Assembly: GCF_009856865.1 (NCBI RefSeq)
Contig: NZ_WVUD01000001.1
Coordinates: 310,001-374,000, forward strand
Reading direction: 5' to 3'
Source of the DNA: Solidesulfovibrio aerotolerans
Lineage (GTDB): Bacteria; Desulfobacterota; Desulfovibrionia; Desulfovibrionales; Desulfovibrionaceae
DNA length: 64,000 bases
Position numbers and translations under genes: made by a program. A model generated the notes under the pieces. It searched no databases. It saw only the letters and a program-made list of their open reading frames with translations, and was not told the origin of the DNA. This document shows, piece after piece, positions 34,601 to 42,928 of this stretch. Positions within the stretch are counted from its first letter, which is position 1; the number at the start of each line of letters is the position of its first letter.

Positions 34601-37110
34601 GCGCCCTCGTTTACCGTCGCTCCTGGACAGACCATAGATTCAAGCGCCTCACCCAAAACAGGCGAGTCGGGATCGGAGGTAAAGAGCCGGATGTCATAGC
34701 GCAAATCGGAATGCTCACGCTTCTGCTGGAGCGATATCAGGGCCTCCGCTATCACCGAACCGGCCCCGGGATTGAAGATGTTAAGAGATAGCTCCCGCAC
34801 ATACGGATGCTGGGAGAGGTAGCGCTCGATTTTGTCCGCAATGACCTTTCCGGAAATATTGGTCCCCGCCGCAGAGGGTTCTGCCAAGCCGAGGGCCGAA
34901 CAGATCTCCGCCATCAGGCCACGGGAATTTTCTTCGGTTGTCGAGGCGTAGAGCGCCCAAAACGCATTCAGGTTGTCCACCGGAGTGAAGATGCGGCCAT
35001 CCTCAACGGGAATACCAACCGGATAGGCCGAGGGCACAAGACCATCCAACAGCGCGGAACGGACGTGAGGAATGTGATCTTTCCCGCCTGACTTGATCTT
35101 CTTGATCCAATCCTTGCCCAGCGTGACCCAACTGCTCAGCCACAAGGCGCGGAGCGGATGGGTTGGGGAGACCAAAACAGCCTCGCGATGCCTTCCACGG
35201 AAATCAGTCAAGATGACATGAATGGAATCAACTGCCAGCACGTTTCTGAGCGCTTGCAGGTGTTGCTGGCGCTCGGCACCAGAAGTCGTCTCGGCCTGAC
35301 GGATGAGACTCCTGATCAGGTCAAGGTAGCTTTCAGCATACGCGAGGCATTCTTTTTCCGAATCTCGGAACGAAAGCCCCTGCATGATCAGCTCGGCAGT
35401 GTCTTTGCGCACCGCTGAAAACAATTCTTCGCGGGCAGCCAGGAAGGAGGCCATCGCGGCGGAAGATGGCAGCGTGAGTCCTACCTCGGAGGGCGGCTCG
35501 GCGGTATCCAGATTGATCTGCATTCGCCAGCCCGACGGGTGCTTGGGCTCCGCCAAGATGCGCTGCTCGATGGTTTTGAGCATACGCGAAAGCGGGATCT
35601 GAACAGCGCCCTCGCGACCGAATTTTACGTGCAGGGTTTCCTGACGGGAGGTCTTCTTGGAACGACCGCCCTCGGCCCAGGCGACACCACTGATGGCGAT
35701 ATCATCAGGGTCGCGCTCATCGCCCAGGGCAGTCAGTTGCAGCCGAAAACGTGCATGCTCCAGGCTCTGCTCAATGGGTATGGCGCGTTGCGGCGGTTCT
35801 TCCTCGATGTTGCCACCGGGCAGAACATAAAAGGGTTCGCTCTCGAAAGAGCGTTTAGCGCCCTCGGAGGCGGAATCCGCTTCCAGCGGAATTGGGTCGC
35901 CATCGGCCGTCCAAGGCATTACACGGATGAAATGCCATCCTTCCTCGAATTCGATTTGATTGAGTTTGGCTAGATTGGTCGTGCATTGCAGGCGGTTTGG
36001 CGTCCAGGCTTTGACCTTTTTGGATTTTCCTACCGGGCCGTCGTTCTGCGAAATAATTTGAACCGTAAAATGGTCAAGCCCGCTGACCTTGCCGGGGTGA
36101 GGGTTAACCTCGAACACCACGTTCATTTTACGGCGGTCATTCGGGACCAGAACCTGTTGCCCGATGAGGCCAGAGAATTGGTCGTCGGTCTCATCCTCCG
36201 CAATAACCGGCAAGTCGGTCTCCAGCACCGTCAGAAGAACCTTATCCAGCGAAAGCTCTGCCTGGAACGTCCATTTGTCGAAAGAAATGCTCCACCAGCT
36301 CTTGTCTGTCGCGATGGGCGGCGTCCAGGATTCTGGCTCTTGGACATCGTATTTTTCAAAGTAGGTGGACAGGCGCGACTCCAATACCTTGTCGCTGAGT
36401 CCCAGATCGGCGATACGGCCACGAACCGACTTGTGCGAGGTCATCAGACTGCGGACGCTGCCGAGGTTACGGCGAATCTTGCCATTGACAATGCCGGGGT
36501 CGGCAAAAAACTTGAAGTCAGGAATCAACATCAATTCATACAGACTAGCTCCGAGGGTTTCTCCATCAATCCCGTTTTCGAGCGCGGTGAGCAAGTACCG
36601 CACGCGAGAAACATCGTCGGCAAACAGCCACTCCTCCTCGGTAAGAATGCCCAAGAGATCGCGGACATGGCCGACCAGCGTTGCCGGGAGCCGATCAAGC
36701 AGCGAGTCGTTCAAATCCTCGTAGATGCCGGTGAAAGCCAGCTCCTCGAAGGTTGCCACGCCAAAAGAGTCCTCGGCACTGGTACGGAGCGAGGTCGGTA
36801 TGAAGACCAGCAAAGGCTGGCGCAGTTCGCCGTTCGCGTCAGGGTTACGCAGCTCCACCAGCTTGGTGGAGGTCACCCGGAAAGGCATGCCTTCTTGGTC
36901 ATGGCCGCCGAGGATAAAGATGTTTCCGGCGGGCCGGGTTCGCCGAAGTTCCTTGCAGACCGATTCCATGACATCGTCATCAAGATCGGTGACCCGCATG
37001 CAGTGGCCTGGTCCACGATCTCCCAGGATCGCTTCGATACGAGGACAGAGCAGACCAGCGACCGCCGCGTTCAATTTATCCTGGGAAAGCTTGCTGAACG
37101 CGTTACTCAT
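31654..37110 (-). CDS. Giant nuclease/HerA-type ATPase, last gene of MADS-like operon (MAD8-like)
   Basis: 1818 residues. The N-terminal 1100 residues have no domain I can name. Around 1138-1155, LGLFDLDLNTRT...LVEVKCYS gives the D...ExK arrangement of PD-(D/E)xK nucleases. A Pro/Glu-rich linker of about 100 residues (near 1320-1420) leads to a HerA/FtsK-like ATPase: Walker A LFGVQGGGKSY near 1460, Walker B LVVFDEAHKY near 1690, SIMVASQDP sensor. Size and layout recall DptH of phosphorothioate restriction and the ATP-binding MAD8 of MADS. Probably the DNA-translocating and degrading effector (inference). Start overlaps the previous stop (ATGA). Confidence 0.75.
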   Translation of the reverse strand: MSNAFSKLSQDKLNAAVAGLLCPRIEAILGDRGPGHCMRVTDLDDDVMESVCKELRRTRPAGNIFILGGHDQEGMPFRVTSTKLVELRNPDANGELRQPLLVFIPTSLRTSAEDSFGVATFEELAFTGIYEDLNDSLLDRLPATLVGHVRDLLGILTEEEWLFADDVSRVRYLLTALENGIDGETLGASLYELMLIPDFKFFADPGIVNGKIRRNLGSVRSLMTSHKSVRGRIADLGLSDKVLESRLSTYFEKYDVQEPESWTPPIATDKSWWSISFDKWTFQAELSLDKVLLTVLETDLPVIAEDETDDQFSGLIGQQVLVPNDRRKMNVVFEVNPHPGKVSGLDHFTVQIISQNDGPVGKSKKVKAWTPNRLQCTTNLAKLNQIEFEEGWHFIRVMPWTADGDPIPLEADSASEGAKRSFESEPFYVLPGGNIEEEPPQRAIPIEQSLEHARFRLQLTALGDERDPDDIAISGVAWAEGGRSKKTSRQETLHVKFGREGAVQIPLSRMLKTIEQRILAEPKHPSGWRMQINLDTAEPPSEVGLTLPSSAAMASFLAAREELFSAVRKDTAELIMQGLSFRDSEKECLAYAESYLDLIRSLIRQAETTSGAERQQHLQALRNVLAVDSIHVILTDFRGRHREAVLVSPTHPLRALWLSSWVTLGKDWIKKIKSGGKDHIPHVRSALLDGLVPSAYPVGIPVEDGRIFTPVDNLNAFWALYASTTEENSRGLMAEICSALGLAEPSAAGTNISGKVIADKIERYLSQHPYVRELSLNIFNPGAGSVIAEALISLQQKREHSDLRYDIRLFTSDPDSPVLGEALESMVCPGATVNEGADAFSTSTGSYLFSKLNLAKHALNDFHANPKEFPTHISVLLDVFPAEELSIAEKTMGVTPLHGLIQDFDTEFVDDDSGTFWNKRPIVGRSLGADNQAACFDLLSSLSRHLCFATSAVAASGGSFKAVPVVTLGLNVAQRELIYEVHQVSDWVFTIDRNMGIEFFDHGGRKNRPDYLIDYVPGASSQATHNLIISSRSNNELEAMLKPVLLEHGLSADGEQSVQILANLRSLSGQLALKLISARTQQAEALGLALARLYLEYQGALSNQVIVPLDAHTDLYRSSGESDDVNDAISLQRTDLGLFDLDLNTRTITCNLVEVKCYSQVGDFAAFNQLKERISAQINQSERILQRHFDPALKKPDRPDRLLKSRELSQILRFYLERSLRYGIFDVTAALEARGLVESIEQGYSLQFRRCALIFDFDKTGTEVPDNEVGIEFHRIGKDLIHALLENCRRPVSVEIEEEPTVPLLSEQFIPNVPKLETAAFIAPKRARSTSWTVDELWDEESEAPINQPISPVAEETSAPAQEEKEEQAKSVEHAPRSTTIAPEQKKEDKQPAAVAVEPEEPVQPKHEEPEHPIPAPQAEVSYDIMLGVNGDSPQYGLLGEVSGRKIALDLNHTHTISLFGVQGGGKSYTLGTVIEMASMPLQHINVLPSPLATVIFHYSPTQDYAPEFTSMINANSVDEEIRILRERYKATPESLKDVLILTPANKVDDRRAEFPDLEVKPIAFSASELKAAHWKFLMGAIGSQSMYMRQINLIMRGLRENLTLDALRAGIDNSGLSDHLKELAQTRLLFSSEYIDDNQRLQDLIRPGRLIIVDLRDEYIEKDEALGLFVVMLQIFSEATYQGIAFNKLVVFDEAHKYIENDDLVSGLVEVVREMRHKGTSIMVASQDPPSVPISLIELSSQIIMHKFNSPAWLKHIQKANAALSDLTSDKMNHLGTGEAYMWSSKASDDSFTRGAVKIKCRPRITQHGGSTKTAVG

Positions 37111-38789
37111 GCGTGCCTCTCGTGCTTATCAGTTCCGTCATTCTTCTCAATGGCATAGCGGGGCGATACCTTCTGGGTCACGTAGGCATCCGACAGGTCC
37201 TCGTAGAACCCGATTTCACGCAGGCGGCGCTTAAAGGCTTCAAGGTTGAGGCGCAGGGCGCGTCTGTCCAGGATGCTGCTGTTAGCCTGGTTCCCTTCCG
37301 GCAGCCGATCGATATGAAGGCTGTAACGGTTTCTCAAAAAGGCCAGCAATTCCTCAATGCGAACCTCGCGGGTCACAAAACGCCCGCCGTCCTGGGTGAG
37401 CACGGCAATCTGAAGGAGCACTTCGAGCAGCTTGCTCCCCAGCACAAATCGCCGAGGACTACCCTTGGTACGGGATTGAGCCAGCAGGCCGTTTTCTTTG
37501 TTCTTCAGCAGCAGAGAGTCCAGACACTCAGTGATGTATTGGCGGTGATACTTGCCGCGATACGCCATCAGGATTTCGATGAAAGATTCGAACTCGCCAA
37601 GGCCCATGCCGGTGACTTCCCGGATTTCCGGATCGACGTCCTCGTTTCTGGAGGTCGATTCCTCAATCAGGCTCGCCAAGCGGAATTTGAAGTAGGCTTG
37701 ACGCTCGGCGTCGTGTTCGGGCTTCAGCAGGGATACCAGATCGCCTACGGTGAACACGCCGCCCCCAGGGGGAGCCAGCTTGCCCGTTTTTTTGCTCAGG
37801 TATTCCGCCATCTCATCGAGTTTTTTGACGACGAAATTGGCCTGCACAAAGGCCGGTATCTGACGATAGAGCCGGTCAGTGGACTTGCGAGCCAACTCGG
37901 CCATGTGCGGATTGTTGACGTCACCCATGTCCACGACCAACGCCACGCGGTAAGGGCAGCCTTCCAGCGCATTGTCGAGGCCCGGGGTGATTGGGCATTC
38001 TTTGGCGGTACAGAAATCGTTGCCGGAGCGCTGTTTCACCAGCTTGGGCAGCATCTGCAGTTGTTTGAGCTGGTAAAGAGCCAGATGGAATGCCATAAGG
38101 GTCTTGAGGTAATCCACCAGCACCGAACGCGGGATGTAGGGCTCATAGGCCAATAGCCGCAGAATATCGTCGGCCATAATATCGGCCTGGCCGATACACA
38201 GCGGCTGGAAACGCGAGGGCTCCTTGGAGTCCTTCATGTCCTGGGTAACTTGATGATCCAGACGCAGGATAGCTTGCGTCTCCACATCCACGGATGCGTT
38301 GGGATCGTAGCGGTCCGTCACCAAGTCGATTCCCGGGAAGAAGAAGCGCTTCAAGGCATCCCGCGCAGCTTGGCCCTTGCCTTTGCGGGCATAGAAAAGC
38401 ATCCAGTAGATCTGCTCGGCAGCGCCGTAATCACGGGTATGTTTGGCGTTGCGGAATTTATAAGTGTTGCCATGCAGCGGCCTCGGTGCGGCTACGGCCT
38501 GATTGGCTTTGCCTCGATTAACCACATCCATCAGATCGGTTTCGACCCAGCGGTGTACCACCTGCGGAAAACGATCAAAGCCCGCAAACCATTCGGGATG
38601 CTCGAGGAAGTCCTCCATGAACTCTTCAACGGTCAGATCGCCGCCACGAGGCGGGCGTCGGCTGGCATAGCCATCGTATTTCAGCCGGGGAAAGAGCATA
38701 GTCAGCACACGATCCATTTCGATGTGCTTGAAATCGATGTAGGTGGTCTTGGGAGTGCGGAACTCCTTGTCTCTGCCTTTGATGCTCAT
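37107..38789 (-). CDS. Conserved unknown of MADS-like operon (MAD7-like by position)
   Basis: 560 residues, mostly helical, no membrane segment. Visible features are a possible metal site FCTAKECPITPGLDNALEGCPYRVAL near 260-285 and a charged C-terminal half with winged-helix-like stretches (REVRIEELLAFLRNRYSLHI). Not assigned to a known family. Overlaps both neighbours by 4 nt (ATGA at each end), so it is stoichiometrically coupled to the kinase and the big ATPase. By gene order it corresponds to the unknown protein between kinase and ATPase in MADS; this is from memory, not a search. Confidence 0.7.
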   Translation of the reverse strand: MSIKGRDKEFRTPKTTYIDFKHIEMDRVLTMLFPRLKYDGYASRRPPRGGDLTVEEFMEDFLEHPEWFAGFDRFPQVVHRWVETDLMDVVNRGKANQAVAAPRPLHGNTYKFRNAKHTRDYGAAEQIYWMLFYARKGKGQAARDALKRFFFPGIDLVTDRYDPNASVDVETQAILRLDHQVTQDMKDSKEPSRFQPLCIGQADIMADDILRLLAYEPYIPRSVLVDYLKTLMAFHLALYQLKQLQMLPKLVKQRSGNDFCTAKECPITPGLDNALEGCPYRVALVVDMGDVNNPHMAELARKSTDRLYRQIPAFVQANFVVKKLDEMAEYLSKKTGKLAPPGGGVFTVGDLVSLLKPEHDAERQAYFKFRLASLIEESTSRNEDVDPEIREVTGMGLGEFESFIEILMAYRGKYHRQYITECLDSLLLKNKENGLLAQSRTKGSPRRFVLGSKLLEVLLQIAVLTQDGGRFVTREVRIEELLAFLRNRYSLHIDRLPEGNQANSSILDRRALRLNLEAFKRRLREIGFYEDLSDAYVTQKVSPRYAIEKNDGTDKHERHA

Positions 38790-41700
38790 GCGTCAGTCCT
38801 CCTGCTTACCTTTCCCAGATGCAGGATGCCTTTGTCGTCGCGCCGGATCTGGAAGAATTCGAAGCCGCTTTCGGTGAGGAGCACCTCCTGATAGGGAGCG
38901 GCGGATAGAACGTTCTTGAACACCGCCAGACTCAGGTAGAAACCTTCCTGCTCCTCGATGCTGGGGCGGTAGCCGTTGTTGAGCCGCATTAGCATTTCAT
39001 AGATGTCGAGATTGATGCGCAGGCTGGCCTTGTGCCCGTCGCCGGAGTAGTAAAGCAGCTCCAGCGCCTGAGACAGGCACTCGAGGAAAGGATGCGCTGC
39101 CGTTTCCTGCTCGGTGCGGAGCGTGAAATGATCGCCGTCAAAGAGACGATAACTGCGGATGGTGCCTTTATCCACCTGGCGAACACGCAGCGCCAATTGA
39201 TTTCCCAGCCGCGCCGGATCGCTCAGGCCTTCTCCCCGGTTGATGGCACGGAGAATGGCGGTCACCTCATCGGCGCTTTTCGCGCCTGGCTGCTCAATGG
39301 CATCCACGAAGGGATCGATACTTCCGTAAGGTAACATCTCCTTCCAGCCGATGTCGCGTCGCTCAAAGAAATGGCGGCGGCGCATGTGCGAGAGGTAATT
39401 CCGGTGCTTGGCGATCAATCGGCCACGGTTCTTCGATGAGTAATCGCGAGGCAGACTGCCAAACAGCGCCTCCACCAATTCATTGTCATATCCGGCTCGT
39501 TCTGCAAACGAGAAGCGGCTCATAGTCTTGGTCTTGGGATTGAGAAAGCCAAGCTCGCGGTCCAGATCGGGGTTGCTGACTTCAGCAACGTCGATCTCGC
39601 GCAGCAGGGCAATCAGCCGGTCATTTGAGCCTTCCGATCCGCCAAGCCACGAGTTGAAATAAAAACCGTCAAGGATACGATTCTGGGCCGCCTCACCACC
39701 GTTCTGATAGAGTTGGTGAATTCCGTCGCAATCCTGGGTGCTCACCAGCATGAAGGCCAGCGACGAACGCAAGTCGCGCATGGTGATGTGCAGTCGGCCG
39801 CGCAGGTGGGTAATGGTGTAGAGCATCTTCAGGCGCTCGATCACCTTGGGTCCGGCAACCGGGTCCTGAAAGGTCCGGGCGTTATGGTAGGCAAAGCACT
39901 TGCCCTTGAGGTCGCACTTCTCGCAGGCCTGCCAGTATTCCTGTTGCGTCATGCGGGCGATCAGTCGCTCCAGAATCGAAGGCTGGCCTTCCACGGGTTC
40001 GGCGACCACCGAACGCAGGTTGAGGTTGATGACCGCGATGCCGCCTTCCGGAGCGGCTCCGGCCAACCCCTGCTGGATCTGCTTGGCGAGCAGCGGGAAC
40101 TCCTCTTCATGTTCGAGGAAAAAATCGACCAGCCGCCCCTCGTTGATGGCGATCAGGCGGGTCTGATTCTCGGTCCAGCCAGATGCGTCCTTGCCCGCGA
40201 AGGGTGCAAAGAACCTCTGTAGCACGGCATCGTTACGCTCGTCGCCTTCATCCTGGCTGCCGTCGTAGTTGCTCTGGTAGGTATGCCCCTTGAGCTGGAA
40301 CACAGCCCCATTCGCACCGCGCTGCATCTGTGCGCCCTTGCTCTCGGCAACGGTTTCGAATTGCTGAATGAAGGCCGTCTTACCGTCACCGGCGTTACCG
40401 CTGATGATGACCAGGCGGAACTCGCCCTTGAGCAGCGCGGGCTTGAGCTTCTCATCCAAATAGGTCGGCACGTAGGTGGCCTTGCCAACTTCGTCGAGAC
40501 CTCGGGTGCCTGCGTTGGACACCTGGCTCTGGCTGTAGAGGGTCAGCAGATGCGTGACAAAAGGGTTGGTGTTGGGCTTGGTCGGCTCGAAGCCCAGTTT
40601 GGACACCACCTTGGGTCCGGCACCAATCTCGCCGGTGGTCAGCACCGAGCGCAGACGCTTGACCTCGGCCATGGCGGTCAAAAACTCATCGACTGAGGCG
40701 AAGCGATCCTTGCGCTCCGGCGCGATCATCTTCACCAGCACATTGACCAGCGACGAGCTGAGGTCGGCGCAGCCTTTGAACTGCTTTGGGTCCTTGGGCT
40801 GAGTCTTGATCGGCGGCGTGGGGTCGTCGAACGGATACTTGCCGGTTAGGCACTCATAGAAGGAGACGCCCAGGGCGTAGAGGTCACGGTCCATCCAATC
40901 CGAAGCATCCGGCTCGGAGTTGTAATTGTAATCCGGCGGCAGGTAACGGCGTGTGCCGCCACCGCCTTGAACCTCATCGTTCTCTGAGACCGCAACGTTG
41001 AAATCGATGATGCGGACGCCCTTATCGGTCCACAGCAGGTTGGAGGGCTTGACGTCCTGATGATAGACCCCGTGCTCGTGAAGATGGGCCAGCCCATCGG
41101 CGGCCTCGCGCACGATGCGCACGGCATCATCCAGCGACAGCGCCTCGGCATCGATCAAATCAGAAACATCCAGACCTTCCACATACTCAAAGACGATGTA
41201 CGGCGTCTGCTTGGCGTCGGCCATGCGGTCCGCCCAGATCACCTTCACCACATGCGGATGGTCGGGCAGATTGGTCAGGGTCTTATATTCGCGGCGCAGC
41301 CGCTCATACACGCTGCGGCGGTCCTTGGTCACCAGTTTGATGACGCGCACCACATCGCCCAGGGAATCAAACACCTTGTAGGCCACACCGAAGCCGCCGC
41401 TGCCTAGCTTCTTCTGAATGCGGAAGCGATCCGCCAGGATGAAATCCTGTGGCAGGTCCATCAGGTTATCGGGGAGCTGCGGCACGACCACGGCCGGGCC
41501 GCTCGCATCCGGGGCGGAGTCATTCTTGGCCTCGGGCAGAATCAGGTCACCCAGTGCCTTGCGGGCGATGGCCGCGCTGGTATGCCGTTCCTCGGGGTCG
41601 AACTCGCAGAACTTCTGCAGCCACTCGTCAATCCCCTTGGGTAGGTCGGGCTTGTGTTCCGAGGGCTTCATCGGGAAGCGGCCGTCAGCCTCCATCATCT

Positions 41701-42928
41701 GGTCGACGCTTTCAAAGGGCAGCTCGCCGGTCAGCAGTTCGTAAAAGATCAGCCCGACGGCATAGAGGTCGGAGGCGATGCTGGCCTGGGTCGGGTCCTT
41801 GAAGCACTCCGGAGCCTGGTAGGCGGCTTCCAGATCATCCGCCACCTGATCGGCGATGGTGGAGGTGCGGTTCTTGCCCACCCGAGCGAAATCGAAACCC
41901 GTCACCCGGGCTTGGCCGCCCTTGGTTACCAGAATGGCATCCGGGGTGAGATTGCGGTGGATCACCTCATGCCGGTGCGCATGATCCAGAGCCGACAGCA
42001 CATCGCGCATCACCTGGAGCTTCTGGTCAAATGTCAGCGCCAGGGAGGCCTTGTTGATGTGCAGGCGCAGGGCTTGGCCGGGCAGGTCCTCAGTGACCAG
42101 CACCACCTTATCTTCGTCATCGGAGACGAACAGATCCTTCACCGCCAGCACATTGGCGTGGGTCGGCATGTGCGCCACGGCGCGATAAGCGTTGCTGATC
42201 TTCTTGAACTCTTCCTTGCGGGCGGCTTCGTCCTGGTAAGGGTCGGCCTGATAGACCCGCAGGCGGGCGTTGCCGCCCCTCTTGCCCAACAGGTTGTGCT
42301 TGGCGCGGTATTCGGTGTAGCGGTCGGAGCCGCCGAGTTTCTCCTCCACCTGCCAGTCGCGGAACACCAGTGCCGCGCTCTTGGGCTTGGCGTTGCCGGT
42401 GATCGCCTTGGCGATCTGGGAGTGGAAGCGGGTGATGTTATCCAGCCGGTTGTCCGGGATACGGCTTTGGTCGCGGAAGTATTTCAGGCAATGTTTGAAG
42501 TCGGTCACATCCGGGCTGTCGATGCCCGCCTGGTCGAACACGGCGGCGTCATCGGCAGTCAGTAGCACGGCGGCATGCACATGGGCCTTGCGCAGCTCGA
42601 TCAGACCGGTGTTGCTCTCCCGGATGATGGTGGCCATGGTCTTGGCGTGGCTGCGCAGCTTGGCCAGCGGCGAGAAAAACGGCTGCCGCCCCTCGGGGTA
42701 CCACTTGGAGCCATACACATCGATGTTGCCCCGCGTCCCTTTGACATCCACCAGGTACACCGCGTGAGGCGCGAGGATGGCGATGTCGATTTCGAACACC
42801 TCCTCACCCTGGCGCATCTCGAAGTTGTGGAAGATCAGCCAGCCATCAGGAAGATGATCCCGGAGAAAGCCGATGGCTTGGCGTTCAGAGTCGTTTACGG
42901 GCTGGCCGATGGGTATGACCTTCGCCAT
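38786..42928 (-). CDS. NERD-pseudokinase-kinase-NTPase fusion (MAD6/PglW-like)
   Basis: 1380 residues. Domain order: NERD nuclease-like domain (14-130; EIDIAIL...LVDVKG); a kinase-like domain at 190-405 whose catalytic loop reads HRNLTPD (Asp replaced by Asn 326) and whose VAIK lysine position seems lost, hence a likely pseudokinase; a second kinase at 502-700 with GSGGFG (509-514), Lys 531, HQDVKPSN (Asp 625) and DFN (642), which looks active; a P-loop NTPase with GNAGDGKT at 844-851; and a long C-terminal part containing CxxC-type cysteines (ACEKCDLKGKC). Resembles PglW of BREX-2 and the protein kinase of MADS. Probably senses infection and signals by phosphorylation (inference). Confidence 0.85.
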   Translation of the reverse strand: MAKVIPIGQPVNDSERQAIGFLRDHLPDGWLIFHNFEMRQGEEVFEIDIAILAPHAVYLVDVKGTRGNIDVYGSKWYPEGRQPFFSPLAKLRSHAKTMATIIRESNTGLIELRKAHVHAAVLLTADDAAVFDQAGIDSPDVTDFKHCLKYFRDQSRIPDNRLDNITRFHSQIAKAITGNAKPKSAALVFRDWQVEEKLGGSDRYTEYRAKHNLLGKRGGNARLRVYQADPYQDEAARKEEFKKISNAYRAVAHMPTHANVLAVKDLFVSDDEDKVVLVTEDLPGQALRLHINKASLALTFDQKLQVMRDVLSALDHAHRHEVIHRNLTPDAILVTKGGQARVTGFDFARVGKNRTSTIADQVADDLEAAYQAPECFKDPTQASIASDLYAVGLIFYELLTGELPFESVDQMMEADGRFPMKPSEHKPDLPKGIDEWLQKFCEFDPEERHTSAAIARKALGDLILPEAKNDSAPDASGPAVVVPQLPDNLMDLPQDFILADRFRIQKKLGSGGFGVAYKVFDSLGDVVRVIKLVTKDRRSVYERLRREYKTLTNLPDHPHVVKVIWADRMADAKQTPYIVFEYVEGLDVSDLIDAEALSLDDAVRIVREAADGLAHLHEHGVYHQDVKPSNLLWTDKGVRIIDFNVAVSENDEVQGGGGTRRYLPPDYNYNSEPDASDWMDRDLYALGVSFYECLTGKYPFDDPTPPIKTQPKDPKQFKGCADLSSSLVNVLVKMIAPERKDRFASVDEFLTAMAEVKRLRSVLTTGEIGAGPKVVSKLGFEPTKPNTNPFVTHLLTLYSQSQVSNAGTRGLDEVGKATYVPTYLDEKLKPALLKGEFRLVIISGNAGDGKTAFIQQFETVAESKGAQMQRGANGAVFQLKGHTYQSNYDGSQDEGDERNDAVLQRFFAPFAGKDASGWTENQTRLIAINEGRLVDFFLEHEEEFPLLAKQIQQGLAGAAPEGGIAVINLNLRSVVAEPVEGQPSILERLIARMTQQEYWQACEKCDLKGKCFAYHNARTFQDPVAGPKVIERLKMLYTITHLRGRLHITMRDLRSSLAFMLVSTQDCDGIHQLYQNGGEAAQNRILDGFYFNSWLGGSEGSNDRLIALLREIDVAEVSNPDLDRELGFLNPKTKTMSRFSFAERAGYDNELVEALFGSLPRDYSSKNRGRLIAKHRNYLSHMRRRHFFERRDIGWKEMLPYGSIDPFVDAIEQPGAKSADEVTAILRAINRGEGLSDPARLGNQLALRVRQVDKGTIRSYRLFDGDHFTLRTEQETAAHPFLECLSQALELLYYSGDGHKASLRINLDIYEMLMRLNNGYRPSIEEQEGFYLSLAVFKNVLSAAPYQEVLLTESGFEFFQIRRDDKGILHLGKVSRRTDA

